DNA of 64,000 nucleotides from the NCBI RefSeq assembly GCF_039941015.1, contig NZ_JBDVFI010000020.1; one strand, written 5' to 3'. Below, one piece after another: positions 36,193-44,193 of this stretch. The first letter of the stretch is position 1. Each line of letters opens with the position of its first letter. This stretch comes from Sedimentitalea sp039941015 (GTDB taxonomy: Bacteria; Pseudomonadota; Alphaproteobacteria; Rhodobacterales; Rhodobacteraceae). The notes under the pieces are model-generated. The model was not told the DNA's origin. It saw only the letters and a program-made list of their open reading frames with translations, and ran no database searches. The position numbers were made by a program, and so were the translations under genes.

Positions 36193-37533
36193 ATGAACAC
36201 CCATTACCGCGACATGCGCAAGATCGACCCGACGCAGGGCGACACTCTGAGGGACGGTACGCCGAACAATCAGGACCGCATCGAAATCGGCCCGACCCGG
36301 CTGGCCTTGTCAGAGTGGCATACAGCGGGCCTGACCCTGCCCAACCTGCCAGCAATGCGCGACTATCGCTGGGCACGGCTGACGCAGCATCTGGTCGATC
36401 GGGACTATGGCGGGCTCTTGATGTTTGACCCGTTGAACATCCGCTATGCCACCGACAGCACCAATATGCAGCTCTGGAACACGCACAACCCATTTCGTGC
36501 CGTATTGCTTTGCGCGGATGGTTACATGGTGATGTGGGATTACAAGAACGCGCCGTTCCTCAGCAAATTCAACCCTTTGGTGCGTGAACAGCGTTCCGGC
36601 GCGGACCTGTTCTATTTCGACCGGGGCGACAAGGTCGACATCGCCGCCGACAATTTTGCCAACGAAGTGCGCGTCCTGATGAACGAACATGCCCCCGGCA
36701 ACACGCGCCTGGCGGTCGACAAGGTCATGTTGCACGGGCTTTACGCGCTTCAGGCACAGGGTTTCGACATCAAGGAAGGCGAAGAGGTCACCGAGAAATC
36801 CCGCTCCATCAAAGGCCCGGATGAGATTCTCGCCATGCGATGTGCCAGCCATGCCTGCGAAACCGCTGTTCAAGCAATGGAAGAATTCGCACGTGCCAAG
36901 GTGCCGGATGCAGAAGTTTCCGAAGATGATATCTGGGCGGTTCTGCACGCTGAAAATATTCGACGCGGCGGCGAGTGGATCGAAACCCGCCTGCTCGCCT
37001 CTGGGCCACGCACAAACCCGTGGTTTCAGGAATGTGGCCCGCGCATCGCCCAACCCAACGAGATCATTTCGTTTGATACCGACCTGATCGGGTCCTTCGG
37101 CATCTGTGTCGACATTTCCCGCAGTTGGTGGATCGGCGATCAAAAGCCGCGATCTGACATGGTGTACGCCATGCAACACGCACATGAGCACATCATGACC
37201 AACATGGAGATGTTGAAGCCCGGCGTCACCATTCCTGAACTCACCGCCAACGCGCACCTGCTGGACGACAAGTTTCAGGCCCAGAAATACGGCTGTATCA
37301 TGCACGGCGTTGGCCTTTGCGACGAGTGGCCATTGGTATGTTATCCCGACAAGGCTGTGCCCGGGGCTTTCGATTATGCGCTGGAACCCGGCATGGTGCT
37401 GTGTGTCGAAGCCTGCGTTGGCGAGGTCGGTGGAGATTTTTCGATCAAACTGGAAGATCAGGTTCTGATCACCGAAGGCGGGTATGAAAACCTGACGACC
37501 TATCCGTTTGACGCGGCGCTGATGGGGCGCTGA
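36193..37533 (+). CDS. dddP: DMSP lyase DddP
   Basis: Cleaves dimethylsulfoniopropionate to dimethylsulfide and acrylate. It is an M24-peptidase-fold protein of 446 residues, the length of roseobacter DddP. Counting from the ATG at 36193 (AGGAGG 6 bases upstream), published metal ligands fall exactly in place: Asp295 and Asp297 (SFDTDL), Asp307 (ICVDIS), His371 (IMHGVG), Glu406 (CVEACV) and Glu421 (KLEDQ). The catalytic Asp377 (GLCDEWP) and Tyr366 (QKYGC) are also present. A GTG three bases earlier is possible. It stands between tonB and an alpha/beta hydrolase-OsmC gene; no other ddd, dmd or acrylate gene is adjacent. Confidence 0.96.
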   Translation: MNTHYRDMRKIDPTQGDTLRDGTPNNQDRIEIGPTRLALSEWHTAGLTLPNLPAMRDYRWARLTQHLVDRDYGGLLMFDPLNIRYATDSTNMQLWNTHNPFRAVLLCADGYMVMWDYKNAPFLSKFNPLVREQRSGADLFYFDRGDKVDIAADNFANEVRVLMNEHAPGNTRLAVDKVMLHGLYALQAQGFDIKEGEEVTEKSRSIKGPDEILAMRCASHACETAVQAMEEFARAKVPDAEVSEDDIWAVLHAENIRRGGEWIETRLLASGPRTNPWFQECGPRIAQPNEIISFDTDLIGSFGICVDISRSWWIGDQKPRSDMVYAMQHAHEHIMTNMEMLKPGVTIPELTANAHLLDDKFQAQKYGCIMHGVGLCDEWPLVCYPDKAVPGAFDYALEPGMVLCVEACVGEVGGDFSIKLEDQVLITEGGYENLTTYPFDAALMGR

Positions 37534-37760
37534 CGCCGGCCCCGTGGTCCGCGCATACTTCGTTGAATACTGATGGCTCCGTCTCGGTGCTGAGGTTGGT
37601 TGCCCCGCCAGCCGACCGTTTGGATTGAGCGTGGTACCGACAAAGCCGTTCCGACTTTTTTTGACGTATGCTCCTATGTCGCGAGATAACACATTGTCGT
37701 GACACCCCTTTTCCTGCGTGGGTCCAACATTTCATGTATCCATAGAAATCGGAGGTCCCC

Positions 37761-38978
37761 ATGCCAACAGAACGAATTACATTCCCAGGTCATGATGGCG
37801 GCGAACTCGCCGCGAGACTTGATCTGCCCGATGGCCCGGTATTGGCAACTGCCTTGTTTGCCCATTGTTTTACCTGTGGCAAAGACATCGCTGCTGCACG
37901 CCGGATTGCCGGGCGGCTCGCGAGTATGGGTATTGCGGTGCTGCGCTTTGATTTTACCGGTTTGGGTCACTCTGATGGGGAATTTTCCAATACGTCCTTT
38001 TCCTCCAATGTACAGGATCTGGTCGCGGCCGCGAATTGGTTGAAGGCACGGGGCATGGCGCCGGATGTACTCATCGGGCATTCGCTTGGCGGCAGCGCGG
38101 TTCTGAAATCTGCGCATGAAATCCATGGCATAAAGGCTGTTGTAACATTGGGCGCGCCGTTCGATCCTGGACATGTGACCCATAACTTTTCGGCATCACT
38201 CTCCGAAATCAAGGAGGAAGGGTCCGCGAAAGTCACCCTCGGCGGCCGCCCCTTCACGATCAGCAAGGCGTTCGTCGATGACGTCTGCGCAGAAAAACTT
38301 GCGCCAGCGATTGCATCACTTCGCGCGGCGCTCTTGGTGATGCATGCGCCCGGTGACGAAACGGTCGGAATTGAGAATGCCAGCCAGATTTTCCTAGCGG
38401 CCAAACATCCAAAGAGCTTTGTGACGTTGGACGATGCGGATCACCTGATCTCGCGGGCGAAGGATTCCGAATACGCAGCGGACGTGATCGCGGCGTGGTT
38501 GACCCGCTATGTCGATCTGTCGCCACCCGCCACAGCCGACGGCCCGCCAGAAGGCGTTGTGCGTGTCTCCGAGGCTGACCCAGAAGGTTTTCTGCAAGAC
38601 GTACAATCCGGCCCCGCGACACATATTTATGCTGACGAACCCAAGGAATTTGGCGGCACCAATCGGGGGCTATCCCCCTATGGTCTGCTTGCGGCCGGAC
38701 TGGGGGCTTGCACATCGATGACGATCCGGATGTATGCCCGTCGCAAGGGCTGGCCGCTTGATCATGTGACTGTTGATGTGACGCACAACAAAGTTCACGC
38801 ACAAGATGCCGAGACCGGCAAGTCAAATCGCATCGATACTTTTGTTCGGACAATTGGATTAGTGGGCGATCTGGATGAAGCCCAACGCCAGCGACTGATG
38901 GAAATCGCTGACAAATGCCCGGTGCACCAAACGCTAGAACATGGTGCGCGTGTACAGACAAAGCAACGCGCAGAATAG
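37761..38978 (+). CDS. Alpha/beta hydrolase fused to an OsmC domain
   Basis: 405-residue two-domain protein. The N-terminal alpha/beta hydrolase (about 1-255) has FAHCFTCGKDIAAARRIAG, the nucleophile elbow IGHSLGGSAV, acid in MHAPGDETVG and histidine in LDDADHLIS. The C-terminal OsmC domain (about 270-405) keeps both thiol-peroxidase cysteines, in LGAGACTSMT-type sequence (GLGACTSMTIRMYA) and DKCPVHQTLEHG. OsmC proteins reduce organic hydroperoxides. The fusion occurs in several proteobacteria. The upstream ATG follows GGAGG. It is read from its own region 227 bases after dddP. Confidence 0.88.
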   Translation: MPTERITFPGHDGGELAARLDLPDGPVLATALFAHCFTCGKDIAAARRIAGRLASMGIAVLRFDFTGLGHSDGEFSNTSFSSNVQDLVAAANWLKARGMAPDVLIGHSLGGSAVLKSAHEIHGIKAVVTLGAPFDPGHVTHNFSASLSEIKEEGSAKVTLGGRPFTISKAFVDDVCAEKLAPAIASLRAALLVMHAPGDETVGIENASQIFLAAKHPKSFVTLDDADHLISRAKDSEYAADVIAAWLTRYVDLSPPATADGPPEGVVRVSEADPEGFLQDVQSGPATHIYADEPKEFGGTNRGLSPYGLLAAGLGACTSMTIRMYARRKGWPLDHVTVDVTHNKVHAQDAETGKSNRIDTFVRTIGLVGDLDEAQRQRLMEIADKCPVHQTLEHGARVQTKQRAE

Positions 38979-39295
38979 CGACCAGAAGACGATTTGGTCG
39001 GTTGGCCCAGGCCCCATCTGGCGTGAGATGGGCGGGCACCCGATCGGGGCGCCCGCCATCATTTCAGAAAACGAAAACCCATCGTTGAAAACAGCCTGAC
39101 TTGCGGTTGTTTCGCACCAGATCCAGCGGCATGCCGATCAGCGGGCAAGTCTGGCTGCATATCAAATCGAAGTCAACTTGTAGCGGAAATCAAGCGCACC
39201 ACCAAATGCCGGGATCAGTCATGAACGACGCGTCTTTGACACTGCACGACACAACAATTCAGGAGGCCATTCCTTGATTGTTTCCGACCCTAGAC
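38979..39295. other. Intergenic region with several hairpins
   Basis: 317 bases between the OsmC fusion and a minus-strand lipoprotein gene. The first 80 bases hold three hairpins (CGACCA/TGGTCG at 38979-39000, CCCATCT/AGATGGG at 39013-39032 and the terminator-like one at 39031-39057, the last two mutually exclusive in part). The rest has no gene I can support. Confidence 0.5.
39031..39057 (+). terminator. Candidate terminator after the OsmC fusion
   Basis: GGCGGGC (39031-39037) pairs with GCCCGCC (39051-39057), and CCCG/CGGG inside extend the stem. It is followed by ATCATTTC, a weak T tract. Position 52 bases after the stop fits a terminator. Confidence 0.5.
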
Positions 39296-39622
39296 TCAAC
39301 GCCTTCTCGGCCCTCCTCCTCCGGGAGGACGATGAATTGGTGGTCGCGCCGTGGGCGGTCTGGCAATCGGATGTGAGGGGCGCGGCGGGCGCGTTGATGG
39401 TGGAGGTCGCGTACCGGGCGGCGGGCGTGTGCCGGGTGGTGGACGATGCGGAGGCCGTGCGCCATGATAGTAGTAATCGTTCCAGAGCATTGAATCGTAA
39501 TAGACACCAACACCGGCATTGACGCTGGTAGACGCCGGATCACAGGCGGTGAGACCGACAAACGCACCGGTGAACAAAACTGCCATCAACGACTTACGCA
39601 ATTTGTTTGATATTCGACCCAT
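39296..39622 (-). CDS. Small lipoprotein with a proline/arginine-rich tail
   Basis: 108 residues. The N-terminal signal ends in a lipobox-like LTAC (GAFVGLTACDPAS), so Cys27 should be lipidated. The mature part starts DPASTSVNAGVGVYYDSMLW and then becomes a low-complexity tail of PPPGTRPPPGTR-type repeats to the end. The tail resembles wall- or envelope-spanning linkers. The gene follows 3 bases after the upstream periplasmic-protein gene and probably shares its transcript. Function unknown; the opposite strand has a long frame here that is probably only a by-product of composition. Confidence 0.7.
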   Translation of the reverse strand: MGRISNKLRKSLMAVLFTGAFVGLTACDPASTSVNAGVGVYYDSMLWNDYYYHGARPPHRPPPGTRPPPGTRPPPSTRPPRPSHPIARPPTARPPIHRPPGGGGPRRR

Positions 39623-39625
39623 GTG

Positions 39626-40186
39626 CTACCCTCCGACCCGGAACGACGCAAACATGCGGTTGACCCCGGCAAGGTTGTCCTGACCGAACCCTGCCTCCAT
39701 CACCACGACCGATATCGCCATTCTGTTGTGCGGCAAGTCGATCGCGATGGCAGTGAAGTTCACCGCCTTGCCATCGCGATTGCCGCTGCCGGACACTGTT
39801 CGTGCAGGTCGCCCGCCGATCACTTTTTCGGCGCGTTTTTCGATCTCTGCGTTCTTGACCAGAAATGGTCCGATCTCCGACAGATACTCCTTGGCGTCCG
39901 CAAAATCGGTTACGCCCGCCGGAGAGATAAACCCAACCCAGATCCTTGACTCAGTCGCCGGTTGCAGACCGATCAGACGGCTGACCGAACGGGACTGATT
40001 TACCTTTGGGTCCGAAAGGTCACGCGGTCCGCCGACATGCACTGTCCAGAAATCCGGCGCGTCAAAAGAGAACAGCGCCTTGCCTTTTTCAGTATAGCTC
40101 ACAGGCGTGTCTGCCTGCGCGACAAGGGCACTCAGGCTCAGCGCAGCAGCGAATGTGGCGATTGACAGTCTTGGGATCATCGGCAT
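39626..40186 (-). CDS. Periplasmic protein of unknown function
   Basis: 186 residues with a signal peptide (RLSIATFAAALSLSALVAQA, cleavage near AQA-DT). The mature domain is beta-rich (ALFSFDAPDFWTVHVGGPR, RIWVGFISPAGVTDFAD, AVNFTAIAIDLPHNRMAISV) and ends in FASFRVGG. It resembles small secreted proteins of Rhodobacteraceae that I cannot name. GGAGGAAAA lies about 10 bases before the ATG; an ATG two codons later is an alternative. The lipoprotein gene follows it closely. Confidence 0.68.
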   Translation of the reverse strand: MPMIPRLSIATFAAALSLSALVAQADTPVSYTEKGKALFSFDAPDFWTVHVGGPRDLSDPKVNQSRSVSRLIGLQPATESRIWVGFISPAGVTDFADAKEYLSEIGPFLVKNAEIEKRAEKVIGGRPARTVSGSGNRDGKAVNFTAIAIDLPHNRMAISVVVMEAGFGQDNLAGVNRMFASFRVGG

Positions 40187-40247
40187 TCAAACTTTTCCTC
40201 CGGTTGGTTTGATCCTTTCACTGCCAAGCGTGGCTGTAAAGAGCATG

Positions 40248-40279
40248 AAAAAGGCCCCGGAGAAGCGATCTCCGGGGCC
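40248..40279 (-). terminator. Rho-independent terminator of bioY
   Basis: GGCCCCGGAGA (40253-40263) and TCTCCGGGGCC (40269-40279) form a perfect 11-bp stem with a 5-base loop. On the minus strand it is followed by five T, 26 bases after the bioY stop. It is a strong intrinsic terminator. Confidence 0.88.
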
Positions 40280-40304
40280 TCGGTATTACTGGATCAAGAT
40301 TTGT

Positions 40305-40892
40305 TCAGCGACGAACAGAGCCGACCATTTTCCACAGTGCGGGCAACAGCACAGCCGCAAGCGCCAGTTTGATTGCATCACCAACGAGGAACGGTGTCAG
40401 ACCCCATTCGACGATCGGCTTGTCCCAACCATAGAGATGGCCCAGCCATGCAAGTCCGGGAAGGTAAATCAATGCGTTACCGATCAGCAGCGCCAGCGCC
40501 ATCATGCCAAACGACCGGTCCCAACCGCGCGCGGCAAGCGCACCAAGTGCAAGGGTCGCCAGAACATATCCAACCAGATAACCACCGGTTCCGCCCATCA
40601 TATAGGTCAGGCCCGCGGCTTCGGCGGATGACCCCGCGAATACGTCAAACCCAAGCGCACCGACCAGCATGTAACCGAGGATCGTTACCAGCCCGAGCCG
40701 TGCGCCATAGGCCGCGCCAATCGACAGAACTGCAAATGTACCCATCGTGATCGGAACCGGCCACATCGGTACCTTGATCTTGGCGGCAATCGCTAGGGCG
40801 AGAACGCCAACCAACACGAGTGCAGCCTGTTTCAGGCGCAGCGCAGTGCCGGATTGCGGGCCGAAGGCCTGTGTGAGAACAGCTTGGGTCAT
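40305..40892 (-). CDS. bioY: BioY, biotin transporter substrate-specific subunit
   Basis: Integral membrane S-component of ECF-type biotin uptake, 195 residues and about six helices. Signature stretches are KVPMWPVPITMGTFAVLSIG, LGLVTILGYMLVGALGFDVF and GLTYMMGGTGGYLVGYVLAT. Stand-alone BioY can transport biotin in alphaproteobacteria, and no bioMN genes are adjacent. The start at 40892 is an ATG; a TTG two codons earlier is possible. A TTGCAG/TTGCAA-type inverted repeat lies upstream at about 40955-40978; I did not find the BioR box. Confidence 0.93.
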   Translation of the reverse strand: MTQAVLTQAFGPQSGTALRLKQAALVLVGVLALAIAAKIKVPMWPVPITMGTFAVLSIGAAYGARLGLVTILGYMLVGALGFDVFAGSSAEAAGLTYMMGGTGGYLVGYVLATLALGALAARGWDRSFGMMALALLIGNALIYLPGLAWLGHLYGWDKPIVEWGLTPFLVGDAIKLALAAVLLPALWKMVGSVRR

Positions 40893-41074
40893 TTGCAATA
40901 TCCTGTGTTGCGATCTGTTTGACCGCCTTGATGCCGCAGATGCCGCGTTGCAACAAGTGTAATTTGCTGCAACTGCACATCGGGGCTTGATTCAAGTCAA
41001 TCCGGGCACGTCTGATTTGTGCCATGATAGCGGGGCAAAATGATCAATTCCCACGCCCGTCAAGGAGGCACCCC

Positions 41075-41332
41075 ATGGGTTTTTTCTCGAATCTTTCCAA
41101 GAGCACCGATCTGGTCAATGGCATGGCCGAGCGCCTTTGCACCGGGCTGGCCGAGTTGCTGACCCAAGACCCTCAGCGCTATGCGCCGGTGCTGCGCACC
41201 ATGGCGATCAAATGTAACAGATGCCCTGCTCAGGCCGACTGTAACCGCCTGCAACGTCGCTCGTCTCACTTGGATGCGGCACCGATGTATTGCGTTAACA
41301 AACCGGCACTGGATGCCTTGCGCCGCCGCTAG
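41075..41332 (+). CDS. DUF6455 small cysteine-containing protein
   Basis: 85 residues. A helical N-terminal half (GFFSNLSKSTDLVNGMAERL) precedes IKCNRCPAQADCNRLQRRSS and a final MYCVNKPAL. The four cysteines C-x2-C-x5-C and a later C suggest a metal or Fe-S site. CAAGGAGG precedes the ATG by 7 bases. I recognise the family from Rhodobacteraceae; its role is unknown. It is transcribed toward the DUF6314 gene. Confidence 0.72.
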   Translation: MGFFSNLSKSTDLVNGMAERLCTGLAELLTQDPQRYAPVLRTMAIKCNRCPAQADCNRLQRRSSHLDAAPMYCVNKPALDALRRR

Positions 41333-41341
41333 AGCCTGAAA

Positions 41342-41755
41342 TCAACCGTGTGTTCGGCGATACGTGCTGTCCATCCTGTAGGACTTGCGCGGGCCGGACA
41401 CCTGCCATGTCACCCGGAATTCGGGCCATGATGCAAAATCATAAATGACGTCGTATCGGTCCGGCGCGCACCAATGCGCCGCCTTGCCTCCCAATGGCGG
41501 GACATCGTGAAAGAACCGCCCGTCGTCGAAATAGACCGACAACTCCGGTCGCCAGAGGTAACGGCGTTTCGCCACGATCGGCGTACCCTTCCCTATGCGC
41601 AGCGTTCCAGATTCCTCCTGACACAGCCCCTCCGCGTCAGGAACCCAGATGGCTTGCCCGTCAAAATGTGCCAGCGTTCCGTCGGAATGTTCGATCCGAC
41701 GGTTCAACGCCCACGTGCCCTCGAAATCCGGCAAGCATCTCGGCCGATCAGGCAT
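41342..41755 (-). CDS. DUF6314 family protein
   Basis: Lipocalin-like small protein of about 137 residues (LPDFEGTWALNRRIEHSDGT at the start, RRYLWRPELSVYFDDGRFFH and VIYDFASWPEFRVTWQVSGP later). The family is common in Rhodobacteraceae without a known function. The start is uncertain between ATG 41755 and ATG 41773. A well-placed ribosome site upstream serves a different ATG at 41789, which encodes only 13 codons and ends just after 41755, so a short leader peptide coupled to this gene is possible. Confidence 0.68.
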   Translation of the reverse strand: MPDRPRCLPDFEGTWALNRRIEHSDGTLAHFDGQAIWVPDAEGLCQEESGTLRIGKGTPIVAKRRYLWRPELSVYFDDGRFFHDVPPLGGKAAHWCAPDRYDVIYDFASWPEFRVTWQVSGPRKSYRMDSTYRRTHG

Positions 41756-41875
41756 GATACACCACGGGAACATGGGAAAACCGTCTCATCTTCTGTCTCC
41801 TGACTTGTCGCGACTGCACCGCCGGTCTATGAGGCGGCGCAAGTCCTGCACAATCATAAAAAGGTGCCGCTGCCA

Positions 41876-43180
41876 ATGATCCCCCGCTATTCCCGCCCTG
41901 ACATGGTCGCCATCTGGAGCCCGGAAACCAAGTTCCGCATCTGGTACGAGATCGAAGCGCATGCCTGCGATGCCCAAGCCGATCTGGGGGTGATCCCGCG
42001 CGAAAACGCAGAAGCCGCGTGGAAAGCCAGGGATGTCGAGTTTGACGTCGCCCGCATCGACGAGATTGAAGCCGTGACCAAGCATGACGTGATCGCGTTC
42101 CTCACCCATCTCGCCGAGATCATCGGTAATGATGAAGCCCGTTTTGTGCATCAGGGCATGACCAGCTCGGACGTGCTCGACACGACATTCAACGTGCAAC
42201 TGGTGCGCGCCGCCGACATCCTTATCGAAGACATGAAAGGGCTGCTCGCCGCTCTGAAACGGCGCGCGCTCGAGCACAAGGATACCGTGCGCATCGGGCG
42301 CAGCCACGGCATTCATGCCGAACCCACGACGATGGGTCTGACCTTTGCACGGTTCTATGCGGAAATGGACCGCAACATGACGCGCCTGAAAACGGCGCGC
42401 AAAGAAATCGCGACGGGTGCAATTTCCGGCGCAGTTGGCACCTTTGCCAATATCGATCCGGCGGTCGAAGAGCATGTCTGTGCCAAGCTCGGTCTGGAAC
42501 CGGAACCGATCAGCACTCAGGTCATCCCACGCGACCGTCATGCAGCCTTCTTTGCCGCACTCGGCGTTGTCGGCAGTTCTATCGAGAACATTTCCACTGA
42601 AATCCGCCATATGCAGCGCACCGAGGTTCTGGAAGCCGAAGAGTTCTTTTCCAAGGGGCAAAAGGGCAGCAGCGCAATGCCGCACAAGCGCAACCCTGTA
42701 CTGACCGAAAATCTGACCGGGCTGGCGCGTCTGGTGCGTATGGCCGTTGTGCCCGCTATGGAGAACGTGGCACTCTGGCACGAGCGGGACATCAGCCATT
42801 CTTCGGTCGAGCGCAACATCGGGCCCGATACAACGATCACGCTGGATTTCGCGCTCGCGCGACTGACACAGGTTGTGGACAAGCTGGTCATATATCCCGA
42901 CAACATGCTGGCCAACATGAACAAATTCCGCGGGCTTGTGATGAGTCAGCGGGTGCTTTTGGCGCTGACGCAGGCGGGTGTGTCGCGCGAGGATTCCTAT
43001 AAACTGGTGCAGCGCAACGCAATGAAGGTCTGGGAAGAAGGCAAGGATTTCAAAACCGAACTCTTGGCCGACGCCGACGTGCTCAAGGCGCTGAGCGCTG
43101 AAGAGATCGAGGAGAAATTTGATCTCGCCTATCACACCAAACATGTCGACACGATTTTTGCGCGTGTCTTCAAAGACTAG
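41876..43180 (+). CDS. purB: Adenylosuccinate lyase
   Basis: Cleaves adenylosuccinate and SAICAR in purine synthesis. It has 434 residues. Family motifs are FVHQGMTSSDVLDTTF (His/Thr-Ser region), RSHGIHAEPTTMG and the superfamily signature GSSAMPHKRNP at 264-274. The ATG at 41876 is 9 bases after AAGGTG; a GTG four codons earlier is less likely. It ends at a strong intrinsic terminator. Confidence 0.97.
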   Translation: MIPRYSRPDMVAIWSPETKFRIWYEIEAHACDAQADLGVIPRENAEAAWKARDVEFDVARIDEIEAVTKHDVIAFLTHLAEIIGNDEARFVHQGMTSSDVLDTTFNVQLVRAADILIEDMKGLLAALKRRALEHKDTVRIGRSHGIHAEPTTMGLTFARFYAEMDRNMTRLKTARKEIATGAISGAVGTFANIDPAVEEHVCAKLGLEPEPISTQVIPRDRHAAFFAALGVVGSSIENISTEIRHMQRTEVLEAEEFFSKGQKGSSAMPHKRNPVLTENLTGLARLVRMAVVPAMENVALWHERDISHSSVERNIGPDTTITLDFALARLTQVVDKLVIYPDNMLANMNKFRGLVMSQRVLLALTQAGVSREDSYKLVQRNAMKVWEEGKDFKTELLADADVLKALSAEEIEEKFDLAYHTKHVDTIFARVFKD

Positions 43181-43204
43181 AACTGCCGAATTTCTTTACA
43201 ACCT

Positions 43205-43250
43205 TGGCCCACATTGGCGACCTCACGCCAATGTGGGCCATTTTCGTTTT
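43205..43250 (+). terminator. Intrinsic terminator of purB
   Basis: TGGCCCACATTGGCG (43205-43219) and CGCCAATGTGGGCCA (43226-43240) form a perfect 15-bp stem with a 6-base loop, followed by TTTTCGTTTT. It is the strongest terminator in the window. Confidence 0.95.
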
Positions 43251-43326
43251 GTTAAACCCGAGATGCGCGCTACACTCTCCTCCAATGCCCAAGATCAATT
43301 GCTCGAAACCTGATTGGAGATCATTC

Positions 43327-43485
43327 ATGACCCTCAAGACTGTCGCAGCAGCACTGGTGCTTATTACCGTCCCGGCCCTGTCCTTTGCCATGTGTTCGGA
43401 CCGCGAACATCAGGCACAATCCTGTGCACCGGGCATGACGTGGGATGCCGTATCCCAAAGCTGTATCGCTCAAACCAGCAGCTGA
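43327..43485 (+). CDS. Very small secreted protein with Cys-Trp-Asp-Cys motif
   Basis: 52 residues. Signal peptide VAAALVLITVPALSFA is followed by about 31 mature residues with Cys23, Cys33 and Cys46. SCAPGMTWDAVSQSCI matches the segment SCEGVKVWDPATQQCV of the next gene. GGAG lies 8 bases before ATG 43327. The spacing C-x6-D-x5-C is like small carbohydrate-binding or disulfide-knot units. Function unknown. Confidence 0.68.
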   Translation: MTLKTVAAALVLITVPALSFAMCSDREHQAQSCAPGMTWDAVSQSCIAQTSS

Positions 43486-43592
43486 TTGATCGGTTCGCCG
43501 ATGTTCTTCGCGCGGGCAGGATATGTTTTTGCCCGACACGCACGTCACGAGTATTCGAAACAACGATTAAACCGAACATGTTGGAGCCGAAA

Positions 43593-44117
43593 ATGCGTAT
43601 ACTTATCCCCTTTCTGATGGCGATCCCCGGAGTGGCTTTTGCCGCAAGTGATGATCCCCCGCCAAAACCGACCAACACGACCAAGTCCTGCGAGGGTGTC
43701 AAGGTATGGGACCCGGCAACGCAACAATGCGTTACGCCCAAAGATGCATCTCTGGACAGCGACATCCTCTACGACGCGGCGCGCGAACTCGCCTATGCAG
43801 GGCGCTTTGATGATGCGCAGGGTGTACTGGCCGCGATGGCGGACCAGGCGGATGACCGGGTTCTGACCTATTGGGGTTTCACCCATCGCAAGCTCGGTAA
43901 TCTTGAGCTGGCCAACGTCTTTTACGAGCAGGCGATTGCGCAGAATCCGGACAACATTTTGGCCCGCTCCTACATGGGCCAAGGGTTTGTTGAGGAAGGC
44001 CGGATGGACGACGCCATCGCGCAATGGCACGAGATCAAGGATCGTGACGGAACCGGCAGTTGGGCCGAAGCATCGCTGCGCGAGGCAATCCGAACAGGGA
44101 CGACGTATAGCTACTGA
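43593..44117 (+). CDS. Secreted TPR protein with Cys-Trp-Asp-Cys motif
   Basis: 174 residues from ATG 43593, with TTGGAG 6 bases upstream; an ATG five codons earlier is possible. A signal peptide (LIPFLMAIPGVAFA) is followed by SCEGVKVWDPATQQCV near the mature N-terminus, then TPR-like helical repeats (ELAYAGRFDDAQGVLAAMAD, THRKLGNLELANVFYEQAIA, NPDNILARSYMGQGFVEEGR). It probably acts in the periplasm as a protein-binding scaffold. The short N-terminal motif is shared with the tiny protein encoded just upstream; the two genes may be co-expressed. Confidence 0.78.
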   Translation: MRILIPFLMAIPGVAFAASDDPPPKPTNTTKSCEGVKVWDPATQQCVTPKDASLDSDILYDAARELAYAGRFDDAQGVLAAMADQADDRVLTYWGFTHRKLGNLELANVFYEQAIAQNPDNILARSYMGQGFVEEGRMDDAIAQWHEIKDRDGTGSWAEASLREAIRTGTTYSY

Positions 44118-44193
44118 TTTTCAGGCTTTGTTTACAGCTTCTGGCCTAGTCTGATTTGGTTCACGGATCAGGTCAAAAGGGCGCGGCCAGAGC

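Noticed and set aside
43314..43580. Long N-terminal extension of the TPR protein
   Set aside because: The extension covers another gene in a different frame and would bury the signal peptide at 43593.
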